Positions 1 to 8,146 of a stretch of 26,058 nucleotides of DNA are shown here, one piece after another (position 1 is the stretch's first letter; the number at the start of each line of letters is the position of its first letter). The notes beneath the pieces were generated by a model, which worked only from the letters and a program-made list of their open reading frames with translations, was not told the DNA's origin and ran no database searches. Both the position numbers and the translations under genes were made by a program. Source of the DNA: Lentisphaeria bacterium (GTDB lineage Bacteria; Verrucomicrobiota; Lentisphaeria; Oligosphaerales; Oligosphaeraceae); contig JAEDMH010000012.1 in assembly GCA_016303095.1 (NCBI GenBank), positions 1 through 26,058 of the forward strand. Reading direction: 5' to 3'.

Positions 1-286
1 TGGCGGCAGAGGTGTCCACGTGGTCCTGGTGGGGGACGCGGTCATACCAGCAGTAGGCGAAATAGTCGATGCCTGCGTCGATGGCGTATTGCATCTCCCG
101 GTCGTAGGCCTCCTGGGTGCGTTCCGGAAAGTCGATTTTCCCGCCGTCCAGGTCCAGGGCGTAGTAGGGGGTGCGGTCGCGGAATTTTGGTTCCCCCAGG
201 GATTTTGTGACGTAGCCGCCGAAAAACGTGGTGGAGGGGAGGGCGCAGTCCCAGTTGACGACGCCCACGCGCTGGATTGGGTTCAT
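1..286 (-). CDS. GH99/GH71-like protein, N-terminal fragment
   Basis: An open frame starts at the ATG at 284-286 and runs off the window, giving 95 N-terminal residues with no stop. There is no signal peptide. Around residues 56-81 it has Tyr-Asp-Arg-Glu, then the signature AIDAGIDYFAYCWYD, and it begins with a V-x-N-W-D-C segment. Early blocks of the form 'E...YAIDAGIDYFAYxWY' are known from bacterial GH99/GH71-like (alpha-mannanase-type) and WbsX-type proteins, where this is the second strand and helix of a TIM barrel. The gene lies 47 bases downstream of the large secreted hydrolase and probably shares its transcript. No clear SD precedes the ATG. The fold class is likely; the substrate cannot be told from this fragment. 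Confidence 0.65.
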   Translation of the reverse strand, partial: MNPIQRVGVVNWDCALPSTTFFGGYVTKSLGEPKFRDRTPYYALDLDGGKIDFPERTQEAYDREMQYAIDAGIDYFAYCWYDRVPHQDHVDTSAA

Positions 287-333
287 GATTCTATTTCTTC
301 TGGATAGGGAGGTGGCCTGGCGGGCGGGCCGGG

Positions 334-3300
334 TCATTTCGTCGGTTTCAAGTAGAGGATGGCAGGGGAGTATGCCTTGACGGGAAGGAGGAGCCGCCTT
401 CCTTCCAGGAGGGGGTGTTCCTGGCGGGTCTCCCCGTCGATGACGGTGTATTCCTGGGGAAGGAGGAATTCCGCCGTGGTGTCGGCATCCGTCAGGTTTC
501 CCACCAGGAGCATGGCCTGCCGGTCGGCGCGTCGGAGGAAGCAGGCGCGGACGCCCGGGGTGCATTCCTTCACGGGATTGTCCTTCCTCCAGCAGGGGAA
601 GACTTCGGTGGTGGGCTCCCCGTAGCCGAACTCCCAGACGGCGTCCCGGAGTTGGAAGAAATAGGGGGTGCGGGTGATGCCGCAGTCGGTCTGGGCAAGG
701 AGCCCGTAGGCGAAGGTCAGGGCCAGGGCGGATTTCGTGGCGGCGACGCCATTGGCGCCGGCGGCATTGACCAGGACGAAGGGGGTGACGCCGGTCTGGG
801 TGCCGAGGGTATCGGTTTGGATATAGGCGTCGGAGAAGCGCTGGGGGTAGGGTTTGTCGCCGAAATTCATTTCCCAGTCCAGCCCGTGGGAGGCCAGGGA
901 GAGCCAGGGGACCACATTGCAGTCGGTGAGGTGGATCATCAGGAGGGGTCTTCCATTGAGCATGAGTCCGTGTTCGTAGGCGGTGACGGCGGTACGCCGG
1001 ACCAGTTCGCGGATTTTGAAGAAGTGCCAGATGGGCATCCCCTCCGTGCCGTAGGGGGAGAGTTCGGGGTCTTCGCAGAGGGAGTCGTAGAGATTGTCCA
1101 GGTAGAGTCCCTTCCAACCCTTTTCAATGAGGCGGAGGCTGTTCCAGAGGAGGAAGTCGATGTAGGTTTCGCCGGGGAGCCCGGAGTACTGGTCCCGGTA
1201 GGACTTTGCGGGGCGCCATGCGCCCATGAACCATTCATCCACATACATTCCCCACTCCGGCCAGCTGGGGCAGGATGCCTTGGGGTTCATGTAGGCCAGG
1301 TTGATTTGCGTGTTCTTCCAGAAACGGCAACCCTGGAACATACGGGTGACCAGGTCGTTCCCCTTCTCCGGCGCCCCCTTCTCCCAGGCACTGAAATTTT
1401 CCTCGGTGAGGCCGTTCCTGCGGAGATATCCCTGGGCGAACTCCCGCACCTCCCCCTCGGTCTCCCAGGTGGCGGCGGCCATGTAGTCCACGAAGGACCA
1501 GTCGTCGTTGGGGACTTGGGCGACCCCGTCGTCCACCCTTGCGCACATGAAGCGCAGGACATTGGCGATGTTGTATTCCAGGCAGAGTGCCTGGCGGGGG
1601 TTCTGGCCATTGTACATTGTGCCGTACTGCTTGCGCCAGAGAGGGTCCTGGGGGCGTGTGGGCGTGGCCTGGAGGGCGAAGACGATGGTTTTGGGGGCCT
1701 CCAGTTGGAAGGGAGTGTTGGCCAGGTTCAGGCGGAGAATCGTGGTGTCTCCTTCCCGGAGGATTTCCTGGGCGGAACTCTTTTCCGCCCGTTGCCAGTG
1801 GAGGGGGGTCTCGCAGACGAAGGCCATTCCCCGGTAGGTCTCCCCCAGCCAGATGTAGGGTCGGAAGCCATGGTGCCGGTACTGCTTTTCGCTCTCCTCC
1901 AGGCTTTCCCAGAGGAGGCCCTCCTTCCCGTCGAGGGGGCGGTGGATGTTTTTGCGCATGCCATTGCCCAGGGCGCAGACGTATTGGACATCCTCGCTTT
2001 TCAGGGGAATGTCCAGCCGGACGGAGGAGAGGGGGACGGGGCCTTCCGTGGGTTCCAGGGTCAGGGTCACCTTGCAGAATCCATCGAAGTCATATTCCTG
2101 GAGGAGCCGGGCGCGTACGCCTTTGGCGTGGGCTTCGAGGGTGCTTTCCAGGGTGATTTTGTCCTCCCGGGCTTCCCGCCGGGCGGGGGGTGTGGCGGGG
2201 GTGGCGGGAACGCCGTCGAAGGTCAGTTGGACGGGGCGGGCGAGGAGTTCCCCTCCCGGGACTTGGATGGATTCCCAGAGGGCCGCCCCCAGTCGATAGG
2301 CGGTTTGGAGCCCGGTGACGGTTTCCTGGCTATAGGTCAGGGGGACATAGGGGGGGAGGACGGTGGGCTTGAGTCCGATGTTCGTTCCCTGCCAGGGGAA
2401 TTCGCGGATGGCGAAGTCCCTCTTGAGGATGGTGGTTTTGCCTTGGGCATTCCGCAGTTCCGCCACCAGGTCGTAGGTGCCCAGGGGGAGTTCGGGGAGG
2501 GGCCAGCGGGCCTGGAAGTTTTCGGCCGGCAGTCGGCAGTAGACGGTGCCGTCTTCTCCTTCGATGCGGAAGGAGATATCCTGGAGGGCCATCAGTTTAT
2601 CCCGGTTTACGCAGGTGATGCGCGCCTTGGCCACGCGCTTGGTGGGGTAGATGCCGATGTCCAATACGTAGGGCGGGTCGGGGTCCACGTAGGCCACGCC
2701 GGTGCCTGCATGCCAGGAGAAGTCTCGCTGGTAGAGAAGGCTTCCATCCCTGGCGTCAGTGATGGAGGAGCGGATGGTGCGGTCCAGGGGGGGGAGGATG
2801 GCCCGCAGGGTGCCTTCCACTTCCTGTCCGGGCTCCGGGGAAAGGCGGGTGTCCAAATGGCTCGGCGGCTCAATGGAGACCATCAGCGCGGAGAGTTTGA
2901 CCGGGGTGGGGCCCTCCCCGGGATTGAAGGCCGACCACTGGATGTCGTATCCTGCGGCCTTCCAACGGTTGCCAAAGGTCTTGAAGCCCACTGCGGGGAT
3001 GCCCCGCTGCGGCACAAAGCGCCCCGCCTCGCCCCAGGACCAGGTCACCTCCTCGGATAGATTTTGGAAGATGCGGGCAACCTGCAGACGGTATTCCCTT
3101 CCCTCCTCCAAGGAGGAAATCCCAAAGGCGCGCCAGGGAATCGCCGCCTCGAAATCCAGGGTCCCGTCGTGCTGCGTGGCCCGGGAAACCACCCCGGCCA
3201 CATCGCAGGAGCCATCCCGCTGGAACACCACCGGGGTCAGCCCATCCTCCCCAAAGGACACCACAATCCGGTCCCCCGCCGACAAGGACATGGGCGCGGG

Positions 3301-3579
3301 CGGCAGTTCACTGCGTTGGGAGAGGAAAAGGTAGGTGTCGTCGTAGCCAATGCAGTGGTGGACGTCCCGCCGGCTCAACATCCCCGTCTGCCGGGAGTAG
3401 GAACCAAAACTGGGGGAGCCCATCCGCCATTCGCCGGCTTCGCTCTTCCCGTCAATGACCGGGGCGCTCTGCATGGGCGGCAACCGAAGGTAGGTCTCTC
3501 CAGGAGACTCCACCGCAGGAACCGAAAGCGCCAAAAGGCCAAAGGCCAGGAGCCAGAGGGAAACAGGCAGGGATTTCAT
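334..3579 (-). CDS. Large secreted CBM9-like / GH123-type (DUF6067-like) glycoside hydrolase
   Basis: This is a 1081-residue protein with a Sec signal peptide (residues 1 to about 24: Lys, a Leu/Ala-rich core, then a VPAVES cleavage region). Residues about 30-190 look like a CBM9/DOMON-type sugar-binding module: 'APVIDGKSEAGEW', 'YDDTYLFLS', and 'FEAAIPWRAFG' near the end. A middle beta-rich region is followed by a C-terminal catalytic-type barrel with conserved Trp/Asp/Glu blocks, including WKGLYLDN near residues 822-829 and HGLDWEMNFG near 897-906. This layout matches the large glycoside hydrolase domain proteins related to GH123 that are common in Lentisphaerae and Planctomycetes. It probably acts outside the cytoplasm on complex glycans; the substrate is unknown. 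It has its own promoter (3630-3657) but no SD before the ATG. It is first in a unit that continues into the GH99-like gene. Confidence 0.7.
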   Translation of the reverse strand: MKSLPVSLWLLAFGLLALSVPAVESPGETYLRLPPMQSAPVIDGKSEAGEWRMGSPSFGSYSRQTGMLSRRDVHHCIGYDDTYLFLSQRSELPPAPMSLSAGDRIVVSFGEDGLTPVVFQRDGSCDVAGVVSRATQHDGTLDFEAAIPWRAFGISSLEEGREYRLQVARIFQNLSEEVTWSWGEAGRFVPQRGIPAVGFKTFGNRWKAAGYDIQWSAFNPGEGPTPVKLSALMVSIEPPSHLDTRLSPEPGQEVEGTLRAILPPLDRTIRSSITDARDGSLLYQRDFSWHAGTGVAYVDPDPPYVLDIGIYPTKRVAKARITCVNRDKLMALQDISFRIEGEDGTVYCRLPAENFQARWPLPELPLGTYDLVAELRNAQGKTTILKRDFAIREFPWQGTNIGLKPTVLPPYVPLTYSQETVTGLQTAYRLGAALWESIQVPGGELLARPVQLTFDGVPATPATPPARREAREDKITLESTLEAHAKGVRARLLQEYDFDGFCKVTLTLEPTEGPVPLSSVRLDIPLKSEDVQYVCALGNGMRKNIHRPLDGKEGLLWESLEESEKQYRHHGFRPYIWLGETYRGMAFVCETPLHWQRAEKSSAQEILREGDTTILRLNLANTPFQLEAPKTIVFALQATPTRPQDPLWRKQYGTMYNGQNPRQALCLEYNIANVLRFMCARVDDGVAQVPNDDWSFVDYMAAATWETEGEVREFAQGYLRRNGLTEENFSAWEKGAPEKGNDLVTRMFQGCRFWKNTQINLAYMNPKASCPSWPEWGMYVDEWFMGAWRPAKSYRDQYSGLPGETYIDFLLWNSLRLIEKGWKGLYLDNLYDSLCEDPELSPYGTEGMPIWHFFKIRELVRRTAVTAYEHGLMLNGRPLLMIHLTDCNVVPWLSLASHGLDWEMNFGDKPYPQRFSDAYIQTDTLGTQTGVTPFVLVNAAGANGVAATKSALALTFAYGLLAQTDCGITRTPYFFQLRDAVWEFGYGEPTTEVFPCWRKDNPVKECTPGVRACFLRRADRQAMLLVGNLTDADTTAEFLLPQEYTVIDGETRQEHPLLEGRRLLLPVKAYSPAILYLKPTK

Positions 3580-3629
3580 GGAAAAGGAGAAAACTGGCGG
3601 GGCGGGGTGATAAATCCTGTAATGTTGTA

Positions 3630-3657
3630 ATTATAGTAAAATATATCAACAAATCAA
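3630..3657 (-). promoter_or_regulatory. Sigma70-type promoter for the secreted hydrolase gene
   Basis: On the minus strand a perfect -10 TATAAT (3630-3635) lies 16 bases from a -35-like TTGATT (3652-3657, 4 of 6 matches). It sits in an AT-rich island that stands out from the GC-rich surroundings. Transcription would start near 3623, giving a leader of about 45 bases. A short inverted repeat, AATCA and TGATT at 3652-3666, overlaps the -35 and could be an operator. Confidence 0.7.
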
Positions 3658-3790
3658 TATATGATTGAAATATCTTTGGCTTTTTCCAGGAAAACCATAG
3701 GGATTTTCCTTGCCGTGTTTCCTCGGGGGAGGTTGGTCCCTGCTTTGAGGTCCCGCCCTGGGGGTGTGTTGCCATTTTGCGGGGGGATGG

Positions 3791-3830
3791 AAAAAGAAGC
3801 GGCCGGGCCCTGCGGTGGCATGGGCCGGCC
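3791..3830 (-). terminator. Intrinsic terminator after the phosphodiester glycosidase gene
   Basis: On the minus strand, GGCCGGCCC pairs with GGGCCCGGCC, leaving one bulge and a loop of about 11 bases. The stem is followed directly by GCTTCTTTTTCC. It lies 30 bases past the stop codon at 3860, which is the right position to end the unit. Confidence 0.8.
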
Positions 3831-3859
3831 TGCCTGCGGTGGCAGTGTCTGCCTTCAGG

Positions 3860-4786
3860 CTACCGATACCAGATCCCCAGGGAGCATCCCACGGGGCGTT
3901 GATATTTTCCGTCTTTGGTGGGTCGGTTGAGGAGTCTTGGGGTATTCATGACGGGATCCCAGAAGACCATGGTGGTGGAGCCTCCTCCATCCATATTCAG
4001 GGCTTCTGTTGCGCCGAGCCATTGCATCAGTTGGGCGCATTCGTAGAGATTGGCGCCCATGGAGTATCCCTCCTGTCTTCCGTCCACGGCCATGAGGAAG
4101 AGTTTTGTGTGGTCTTGGTTCAGTCCCCAGACCATGCGCGGATGGAGGTCTTTGGGGTTGTCGCCGGGGAGGATGGCGTTGTTTTTCAGCACCATGCCGA
4201 AGCCGCAGAGGGCGATCCAGATATCCTGTGGGAGGGGGGCATCCTTGGGGAAATCCCGGAACTCCAGAGTTTTATTTTTGGTGATCACCAGTCCGGGGCT
4301 GCCTTTTGGGGGGCAGACCAGCTTTCCTTGGGAGATCAGGAGTCCCATGCCATCGGAGTAGGCATGGGTGTAGGGGGATTCCCAGGGAACCCAGGGGGCG
4401 GCGTTGACGGCCAGCACCACGGGAAGGGGGAAGCCCTGGGTCAATTCCCCTTTCCGGCATTGCTGCAGGAAGTCCCCTGTGGTGGTGCGTTTGGTGCGGA
4501 TGGTGAATCGCGGGCAGTCGGGCATGGGCTGGCCCGCCTGGGGATCCGCCTGGGTGGCCACAAATTGGAGTCCTGGTTGGGTTAGATCGACCTGGACGGC
4601 ATTGACCACCATGAGACGGGGCTGGGGGAAGAGCCAGCGCACGTGGCGAATGCCGGGATAGAGGGGGAGGGACTGTCTCCAGGGGGAGGAGCCCAGGAGG
4701 TTCTCCGGGATTTTTCCCAGGAGGAGGGCAGGGGATCCCAGAATCAGAAGCAGAAAAAACGCCAGGGAGGTGTGTTTTGTTTTCAT
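3860..4786 (-). CDS. Phosphodiester glycosidase (NAGPA/DUF2233 family), exported
   Basis: This is a 308-residue protein with an N-terminal signal or anchor segment (MKTKHTSLAFFLLLILGSPA). The family is shown by an Asn block (AVNAAPW, about 126-132), the block DGRQEGYSMG (235-244) and the signature NMDGGGSTT (264-272), all typical of the NAGPA domain that cleaves sugar-phosphate diesters such as GlcNAc-1-phospho caps. I chose the ATG at 4786 because it starts the signal peptide. A longer frame reaching 4852 would overlap the preceding gene and add an Arg/Pro-rich stretch. The gene follows the small membrane protein (stop at 4807) and the MurC fusion, so a role in envelope glycan trimming is plausible but inferred. 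The family call is firm; the substrate is not. Confidence 0.85.
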   Translation of the reverse strand: MKTKHTSLAFFLLLILGSPALLLGKIPENLLGSSPWRQSLPLYPGIRHVRWLFPQPRLMVVNAVQVDLTQPGLQFVATQADPQAGQPMPDCPRFTIRTKRTTTGDFLQQCRKGELTQGFPLPVVLAVNAAPWVPWESPYTHAYSDGMGLLISQGKLVCPPKGSPGLVITKNKTLEFRDFPKDAPLPQDIWIALCGFGMVLKNNAILPGDNPKDLHPRMVWGLNQDHTKLFLMAVDGRQEGYSMGANLYECAQLMQWLGATEALNMDGGGSTTMVFWDPVMNTPRLLNRPTKDGKYQRPVGCSLGIWYR

Positions 4787-4806
4787 GTTCCGTAGGGTGT
4801 GGGATT

Positions 4807-5310
4807 TTACTTTTGGAGGAGGGGGCCTTCTTGGAAGGCGGAGAAGAGCCATTTTCCGTCCTGGTTTTTCCGGAATTGGATGCGGAGGTGGAAATCCTCC
4901 TCGTAGCGATAGGAGTGTTGGGCGGAGAGGGCTTTGACGTGGATGACGCAGTCGGCCACGGCGGAATTTCCGTCCACGGTGATCAGATCATCCAGGAGTT
5001 CCACGTGGAGGGTATCCAGGTAGAGTCGGGCCCGGTTCACTTGGGAGGCCAGTTCTTCTGCGGAGAGATTTCCCGCCACAGGGATGTCATGGACGCGGAT
5101 TTCCACGCGGGCATCCAGACGGTTTCCCAGGGCGATCATCTTCAGGGCCGTGGTGGCATTTCCCTCCCCCGGCTTCTTGACCACATCCTGGCAGATGGCC
5201 ACCAGCTGTTTGTGGAGGATACGGGTGTCGCTGCGCAGATATCGGCAGCCCACGGGGATGGCCACAAGGAGGAGGAGAAGCAGAATGAGAGAGAGGGACT
5301 TGAGGCTCAT
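4807..5310 (-). CDS. Small membrane-anchored protein with NTF2-like domain
   Basis: This is a 167-residue protein. A strongly hydrophobic N-terminus (a run of Leu at residues 8-15) ends in I-P-V-G-C, a poor lipobox because Pro sits at -3; it may be a lipoprotein or simply membrane-anchored. The remaining roughly 140 residues look like a cone-shaped NTF2/SnoaL fold: an N-terminal helix, then beta strands ending in 'EDFHLRIQFRKNQDGKWLFSAF'. The ATG at 5310 overlaps the stop of the MurC fusion (ATGA, 5307-5310), which argues for translational coupling and fixes the start. A longer frame reaching 5562 only reads through murC in another frame. Function is unknown. Its position between murC and an exported glycosidase suggests an envelope role (inference). 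Confidence 0.75.
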   Translation of the reverse strand: MSLKSLSLILLLLLLVAIPVGCRYLRSDTRILHKQLVAICQDVVKKPGEGNATTALKMIALGNRLDARVEIRVHDIPVAGNLSAEELASQVNRARLYLDTLHVELLDDLITVDGNSAVADCVIHVKALSAQHSYRYEEDFHLRIQFRKNQDGKWLFSAFQEGPLLQK

Positions 5311-7304
5311 GGGGTTCTCTTCTTGGGGGAGGGGGCGAGTGCCTCCTTCGCGCGTTTGGCCAATTCCCCGATGTCTCCTGCCCCTACCAGGAGGAGAACG
5401 CCCGGGGCATGGGCGCGGGCATGGGTGCCCCACCATTCCTGCAGGGTGGGAAGGAAGGAGGCCGGGGTGCCTTGATGGAGGGAGACCTGGCTTTGGGGCG
5501 CCCTTCGCCGGATTTCCTGGGCCAGGGTTTCCGGGGAGGCTTCCGGCGCGCTGGTTTCCCACGCCATGAAGGGGGCCATCACCACCACCTCCCGGGCCTG
5601 GGCGGCCAGGATTTCCGCGAAGCGTTGGCCGTAGCGGAGGAGGCGTTCCGGGCGATGGGGTTGGAAGACGATGGTCAAGGGGCAGCGGGGATGGCGTTCC
5701 CGGAGGGCTTCCAGGCAGGCGGCCAGTTCCGTGGGATGGTGGGCGTAGTCCTCGTAGAGGAAGAGGGGGTCTTCCGGAGATTTTGCCAGGAGTTGCAGGC
5801 GGCGTTCCACTCCGGGGAAACTCTCCAGGGCTTTTTGGAGTTCTTCCCGGGAGAGGGAGAAGGGAGGGAGTTGCAGGAGGGTCAAAGCCAGGAAGGCGTT
5901 TTGCTGATTGTGCCTTCCGGGGATAGGCAGGGAGGGCAGGATGTTCTCCGCTTCCTGCCGGGAGAGCATGCGCCCATTGTCATGGCCTGCCAAGAGGCGT
6001 TCCGCCCCTTCAAAGTCCCAGAGATGCACCCGGAGGGACTGTCGGGCCAGGCGTTGGAAGCAATCCTGAAGGCCTTCGGCGCCCCCGATGGCCCAGGAAT
6101 GGTCGTCATCCACATTGAGAATCAGAGTGTCCTGGGGGAGCATCAGTTCCTGGGAACGGTCGGATTCATCCACCTCGGTGACGAAATAGGTGCCGTCTCC
6201 CCATGCGGCATTTTGGGACCATCCCACGGGAAGGCCGCCGATGAGATAGCCGGGTTCCTTTCCGGTGGTTATCAGGAGGTGGGCCAGAAGGGCGGTGGTG
6301 GTGGTTTTGCCGTGGGAACCAGCCACGGCAATGACGTGGCGGAAGCGGGGCGCCAGACGGGCGAGAAACTCTCCTCGCCGACATTGGGGAATTCCCAGGA
6401 GCCTGGCCTTTTCCCGTTCCGGGTGCGTGGCGGGAATGGCGGAGGAGTAGACCAGCAGAGAGCAGGAGGCGTCGATGGCCTCCGGGACGGCGCCCAGGGT
6501 GATCTTTGCTCCCCGTCTCCGGAGGGATTGCAGATATGGGGAGTCTGCGGCATCGCTGCCGGAGACCTCCACGCCGGCATCCAGAAGAAGATGGGCCAGA
6601 CCGGAAACGCCTACCCCCCCCGCTCCGCAAAAATGAACCCGCTTCCAGGGAAGGTCCCGGGAGGGGACGATGGGATGTTTTCCTCCGGCCTCCCGCCAAG
6701 GGAGATAGAGGAGGACGGGCTGGTCGGGGGGGCAATGGAGGCGGAGGGTCTGGCTGGTGGCCTCGTTGAGGGTGCCCTGCCACCAGCGGGGCAGGGGACA
6801 TTGATGGAGGGGCCAGCGGACGCCCCCCAGGGAGACGGGGGTCTGGGGGGAGAGGGAGATGACGGAAAGCTGATCTCCGGGCTGGACGGGAAAAGAGCAA
6901 TCTCCCCGGCAGGGGAGGAAGCGTCCGGTGTCGGTCCACAGCTCCGTGTTCTCCTGATCCGCCAGAATGGCCAGATTGCCCAGGGTGTGATCCTCTCGCT
7001 TGCCTGTGGCGCCAAGAATCAGAATGGGTTCCTGGGGATAGTGTCGCCGACAGAAGCGGAGGGCCTTGGAGAGGTCATTGGTCTCCTGCTCCTTCTCCTG
7101 GTGGAGGAGGGAGGCATAGCGTTGCCGGAGGGGGAGGGAGAGGCTGTCCAGATCTCCCACGATGGCATCGGGGATTCGCTCTCCCCAGCGTTCCAGCTCC
7201 GCCATGGCGCCATCGCAGCAGACCAGATGGGTGGCCTGGCGCAAGGCTGCCAAGGAAGGGGGGCGGCGGGGAAAGTCTCCGTGGCAGAGAAGAACCGTGG
7301 ACAT
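5307..7304 (-). CDS. murC: Thiamine pyrophosphokinase-MurC fusion (UDP-N-acetylmuramate--L-alanine ligase)
   Basis: One 665-residue frame encodes two enzymes. Residues 1 to about 205 match thiamine pyrophosphokinase: DGAMAELERWG (31-41), PDAIVGDLDSL (45-55), QETNDLSKAL (73-82), GATGKREDHTLGN (98-110), and a C-terminal lobe ending GTLNEATSQ (177-185). That enzyme converts thiamine and ATP to thiamine diphosphate. Residues about 220-665 match MurC, which adds L-Ala to UDP-MurNAc: GAGGVGVSGLA (227-237), P-loop GSHGKTTTT (329-337), VTEVDESD (375-382), NVDDDH (397-402), PGRHNQQNA (462-470) and YAHHPTE (520-526). Both halves keep their key motifs, and the joint at 206-220 is short and open. There is no SD before the ATG at 7304, and thyX ends 48 bases upstream. 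MurC is preferred over Mpl because of the HHPTE and FQPHR blocks. Confidence 0.88.
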   Translation of the reverse strand: MSTVLLCHGDFPRRPPSLAALRQATHLVCCDGAMAELERWGERIPDAIVGDLDSLSLPLRQRYASLLHQEKEQETNDLSKALRFCRRHYPQEPILILGATGKREDHTLGNLAILADQENTELWTDTGRFLPCRGDCSFPVQPGDQLSVISLSPQTPVSLGGVRWPLHQCPLPRWWQGTLNEATSQTLRLHCPPDQPVLLYLPWREAGGKHPIVPSRDLPWKRVHFCGAGGVGVSGLAHLLLDAGVEVSGSDAADSPYLQSLRRRGAKITLGAVPEAIDASCSLLVYSSAIPATHPEREKARLLGIPQCRRGEFLARLAPRFRHVIAVAGSHGKTTTTALLAHLLITTGKEPGYLIGGLPVGWSQNAAWGDGTYFVTEVDESDRSQELMLPQDTLILNVDDDHSWAIGGAEGLQDCFQRLARQSLRVHLWDFEGAERLLAGHDNGRMLSRQEAENILPSLPIPGRHNQQNAFLALTLLQLPPFSLSREELQKALESFPGVERRLQLLAKSPEDPLFLYEDYAHHPTELAACLEALRERHPRCPLTIVFQPHRPERLLRYGQRFAEILAAQAREVVVMAPFMAWETSAPEASPETLAQEIRRRAPQSQVSLHQGTPASFLPTLQEWWGTHARAHAPGVLLLVGAGDIGELAKRAKEALAPSPKKRTP

Positions 7305-7352
7305 GGGGGAGCGGACAGGCCAAGGAGGGGGGAATATGGAGGGGGCGGGAAG

Positions 7353-8051
7353 TTATCTTTCCCAGCCCATGATTTCCGCCACGTGGGGGAGCTGGGGGGT
7401 CAGCAGGGTCTTGATGGCCTCGGCATATTGGCGGATCTCCCATTGGGCATGGGCGCCGGAGCGCAGATCCACAAAGCGGAGGAGATTGGAGAGATCCACC
7501 GTGGCCCAGAAGGTGGTCATGAGATTTTGGCTCAAAACTCCCCGGGCCTGTTCCCGGCAGACCCCGGCGGCCAGCAGAGACTCGTAGGCGTGAAGGGTGG
7601 CCTCGTTGGCCTTCCGGATGGCCTCTCGCAAGGCCTCCTGATCCATGGTCTCCGGCGCCGCCGTGGAAGCCTGGCGATCCGATACCGCTTGGGCATGAAC
7701 CTCCGGAGGAACGTAGAACTCCAAATCCACCTCCGTGTATCGACGGGAAATCTCGTTGTAACTCCAGGTGCGGTGACGATGCCACTGGGAACGTACAAAG
7801 AGGGGACAGTGCACCAGGAAGGTGAAGACCACGTGCTCCAGAGGGGTGTTGTGCTGGTTGGCAATGAGGTACTTCAGCAACTTCACATCCCGCTCGTCCA
7901 TCTCCGTGCGCATCTTCCCGAAGGAAACCCGGGCGGCATTGACGATGCTGCTCTCCGTGCCCATCTGGTCCACAAGACCAATCCAACCTTGCCCGCCTAA
8001 GACCCGTACATGACGGGGCGGGGGGACGTTGATGCTCTGAAGTTCTGGCAT
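7353..8051 (-). CDS. thyX: Flavin-dependent thymidylate synthase ThyX
   Basis: This 232-residue protein makes dTMP from dUMP using methylene-tetrahydrofolate and FAD/NADPH. The diagnostic ThyX motif RHR-X7-S is intact (R92 H93 R94 ... S102), followed by RRY (103-105). The second conserved block 'REQARGVL' and the C-terminal 'LRFVDLR...AQWEIRQYA' are also present. The length is normal for a bacterial ThyX. The ATG at 8051 lies inside an inverted repeat (8049-8077), only 9 bases from a perfect TATAAT, and has no SD, so the message may be nearly leaderless. The preceding gene encodes an acyl carrier protein; the following gene is the MurC fusion. Confidence 0.96.
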   Translation of the reverse strand: MPELQSINVPPPRHVRVLGGQGWIGLVDQMGTESSIVNAARVSFGKMRTEMDERDVKLLKYLIANQHNTPLEHVVFTFLVHCPLFVRSQWHRHRTWSYNEISRRYTEVDLEFYVPPEVHAQAVSDRQASTAAPETMDQEALREAIRKANEATLHAYESLLAAGVCREQARGVLSQNLMTTFWATVDLSNLLRFVDLRSGAHAQWEIRQYAEAIKTLLTPQLPHVAEIMGWER

Positions 8052-8077
8052 AACTCGTTGATTATAAGGAAGTTATG
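8049..8077 (-). promoter_or_regulatory. thyX -10 element inside an inverted repeat
   Basis: On the minus strand, CATAACT and AGTTATG form perfect 7-base arms (8071-8077 and 8049-8055) around 15 bases that contain TATAAT at 8060-8065. The second arm includes the thyX start codon. No good -35 is seen (GTTTCA at 16 bases is weak). This could be a promoter with an operator, or a start-codon hairpin. Confidence 0.5.
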
Positions 8078-8092
8078 TTACTGAAACGGGGC

Positions 8093-8124
8093 GACTCCGC
8101 GCCCCCTGGGGAGGGGGAGGAGTC
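8093..8124 (-). terminator. Hairpin after the acyl carrier protein gene
   Basis: GACTCC pairs with GGAGTC (8093-8098 with 8119-8124), with an inner five-pair C/G stem (8102-8106 with 8113-8117). It lies 23 bases past the ACP stop and upstream of the thyX -10. The downstream tract is poor in T (CGCCCCGTTTC), so it is at best a weak terminator. Confidence 0.4.
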
Positions 8125-8146
8125 AGAGAGGAAAGGGAGAGGGCGT

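Larger units (their letters stand above)
3580..3859. other. 280-base intergenic region
   Basis: This region holds the terminator of the upstream unit (3791-3830) and the promoter of the secreted hydrolase (3630-3657). A 12-base direct repeat CCTGCGGTGGCA occurs at 3809-3820 and 3833-3844; the first copy lies in the terminator loop. I see no coding sequence. Confidence 0.7.

Noticed and set aside
415..3060. Long plus-strand frame of 881 codons
   Set aside because: It is antisense to the secreted hydrolase, rich in Gly/Glu/Val with no recognisable domain. GC-rich third positions on the minus strand open such frames.
5307..7304. Mpl (tripeptide ligase) instead of MurC
   Set aside because: The AHHPTE and FQPHR blocks and overall layout fit MurC better.
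5409..8000. Long plus-strand frame of 863 codons
   Set aside because: Antisense shadow of the MurC fusion and thyX, both firmly identified; no domain signal.
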